DNA of 6,282 nt. Source: CAZMVU01 sp964569295. Its GTDB lineage: Bacteria; Hydrogenedentota; Hydrogenedentia; Hydrogenedentales; JAGMZX01. Numbering within the stretch: position 1 is the first letter of the stretch; each line of letters starts with the position of its first letter. Of this stretch, positions 6,208-6,282 are shown piece after piece. A program made the position numbers and the translations under genes. Location: positions 1 to 6,282 of the forward strand of contig CAZMVU010000250.1 of assembly GCA_964569295.1 (NCBI GenBank), in the 5' to 3' direction. Below the pieces are notes generated by a model. It was not told where the DNA came from and ran no database searches. It was given only the letters and a program-made list of their open reading frames with translations.

Positions 6208-6282
6208 ATGCCAGAAACCCTGACCCTGCAAACCCTGCACAACACCATGAAAGGCACCGCCGCCGCTTTCCGATGCCGGACG
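6208..6282 (+). CDS. 5' end of a gene, N-terminus resembling Csb1 (Cas7 of type I-G/I-U CRISPR-Cas)
   Basis: Only 25 codons are in the window. The start ATG is set by the GGGAGGAG site 7 nt upstream. The visible sequence runs MPETLTLQTLHNTM and then KGTAAAFRCRT. From memory, Csb1/GSU0053-family proteins, the Cas7-like backbone subunit of type I-G (formerly I-U) Cascade, begin with a short helix and an AAFRCRT-like stretch just before a QPAGGxGDKxFPPTY motif; that motif would lie just outside the window. This is recognition from a short stretch only, so the product is a hypothesis while the presence of a real gene start is well supported. The long non-coding leader separates it from the riboflavin operon, so it is probably its own transcription unit. 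Confidence 0.5.
   Translation, partial: MPETLTLQTLHNTMKGTAAAFRCRT

Overview
The window is dominated by a complete riboflavin (vitamin B2) operon from a GC-rich bacterium. It is flanked on the left by the C-terminal end of a large repeat-bearing, probably secreted protein, and on the right by the first 25 codons of a gene whose N-terminus resembles a CRISPR Cas7-type protein (Csb1). The left-hand protein ends in a Glu-Gly dipeptide tract and two copies of a dockerin-like 'INLxELLRxIQFFN' module. I associate this tail with Candidatus Hydrogenedentota and related PVC/Lentisphaera-like lineages. That is a recollection of family style, not a search result, so the taxonomic call is tentative.

Layout: 3-389, C-terminal fragment with the EG tract and two tail repeats. 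403-427, intrinsic terminator. 428-665, spacer holding one copy of a ~61-nt intergenic repeat. 666-694, sigma70-like promoter. 718-829, FMN riboswitch (RFN element). 830-1029, expression platform with a two-state hairpin region and an intrinsic terminator at 914-952. Then, all on the + strand and closely spaced: ribD (1030-2109), ribE (2117-2743), ribBA (2790-3980), ribH (4014-4478), nusB (4481-4909) and a PHP-family phosphoesterase (4931-5797). 5798-6207 is non-coding; it holds a second, inverted copy of the repeat, a promoter-like TTGACA and several dyads. A new gene starts at 6208 behind a strong Shine-Dalgarno and runs off the window.

How it works together: RibBA feeds both branches of the pathway, from GTP and from ribulose 5-phosphate. 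RibD does the deaminase and reductase steps, RibH makes lumazine and RibE makes riboflavin. FMN, the end product, should bind the leader and favour the terminator. The terminator's 5' arm is perfectly complementary over 10 nt to the 5' side of riboswitch helix P1, which gives a simple mechanism: P1 and the antiterminator compete for the same strand. The pathway's dephosphorylation step has no dedicated HAD phosphatase here; a PHP phosphoesterase closes the cluster, but its motifs point to the YciV/TrpH family.

The parts that most deserve a second look are the inverted intergenic repeat that brackets the operon, the alternative-structure leader, and the possible type I-G CRISPR-Cas locus starting at the right edge.
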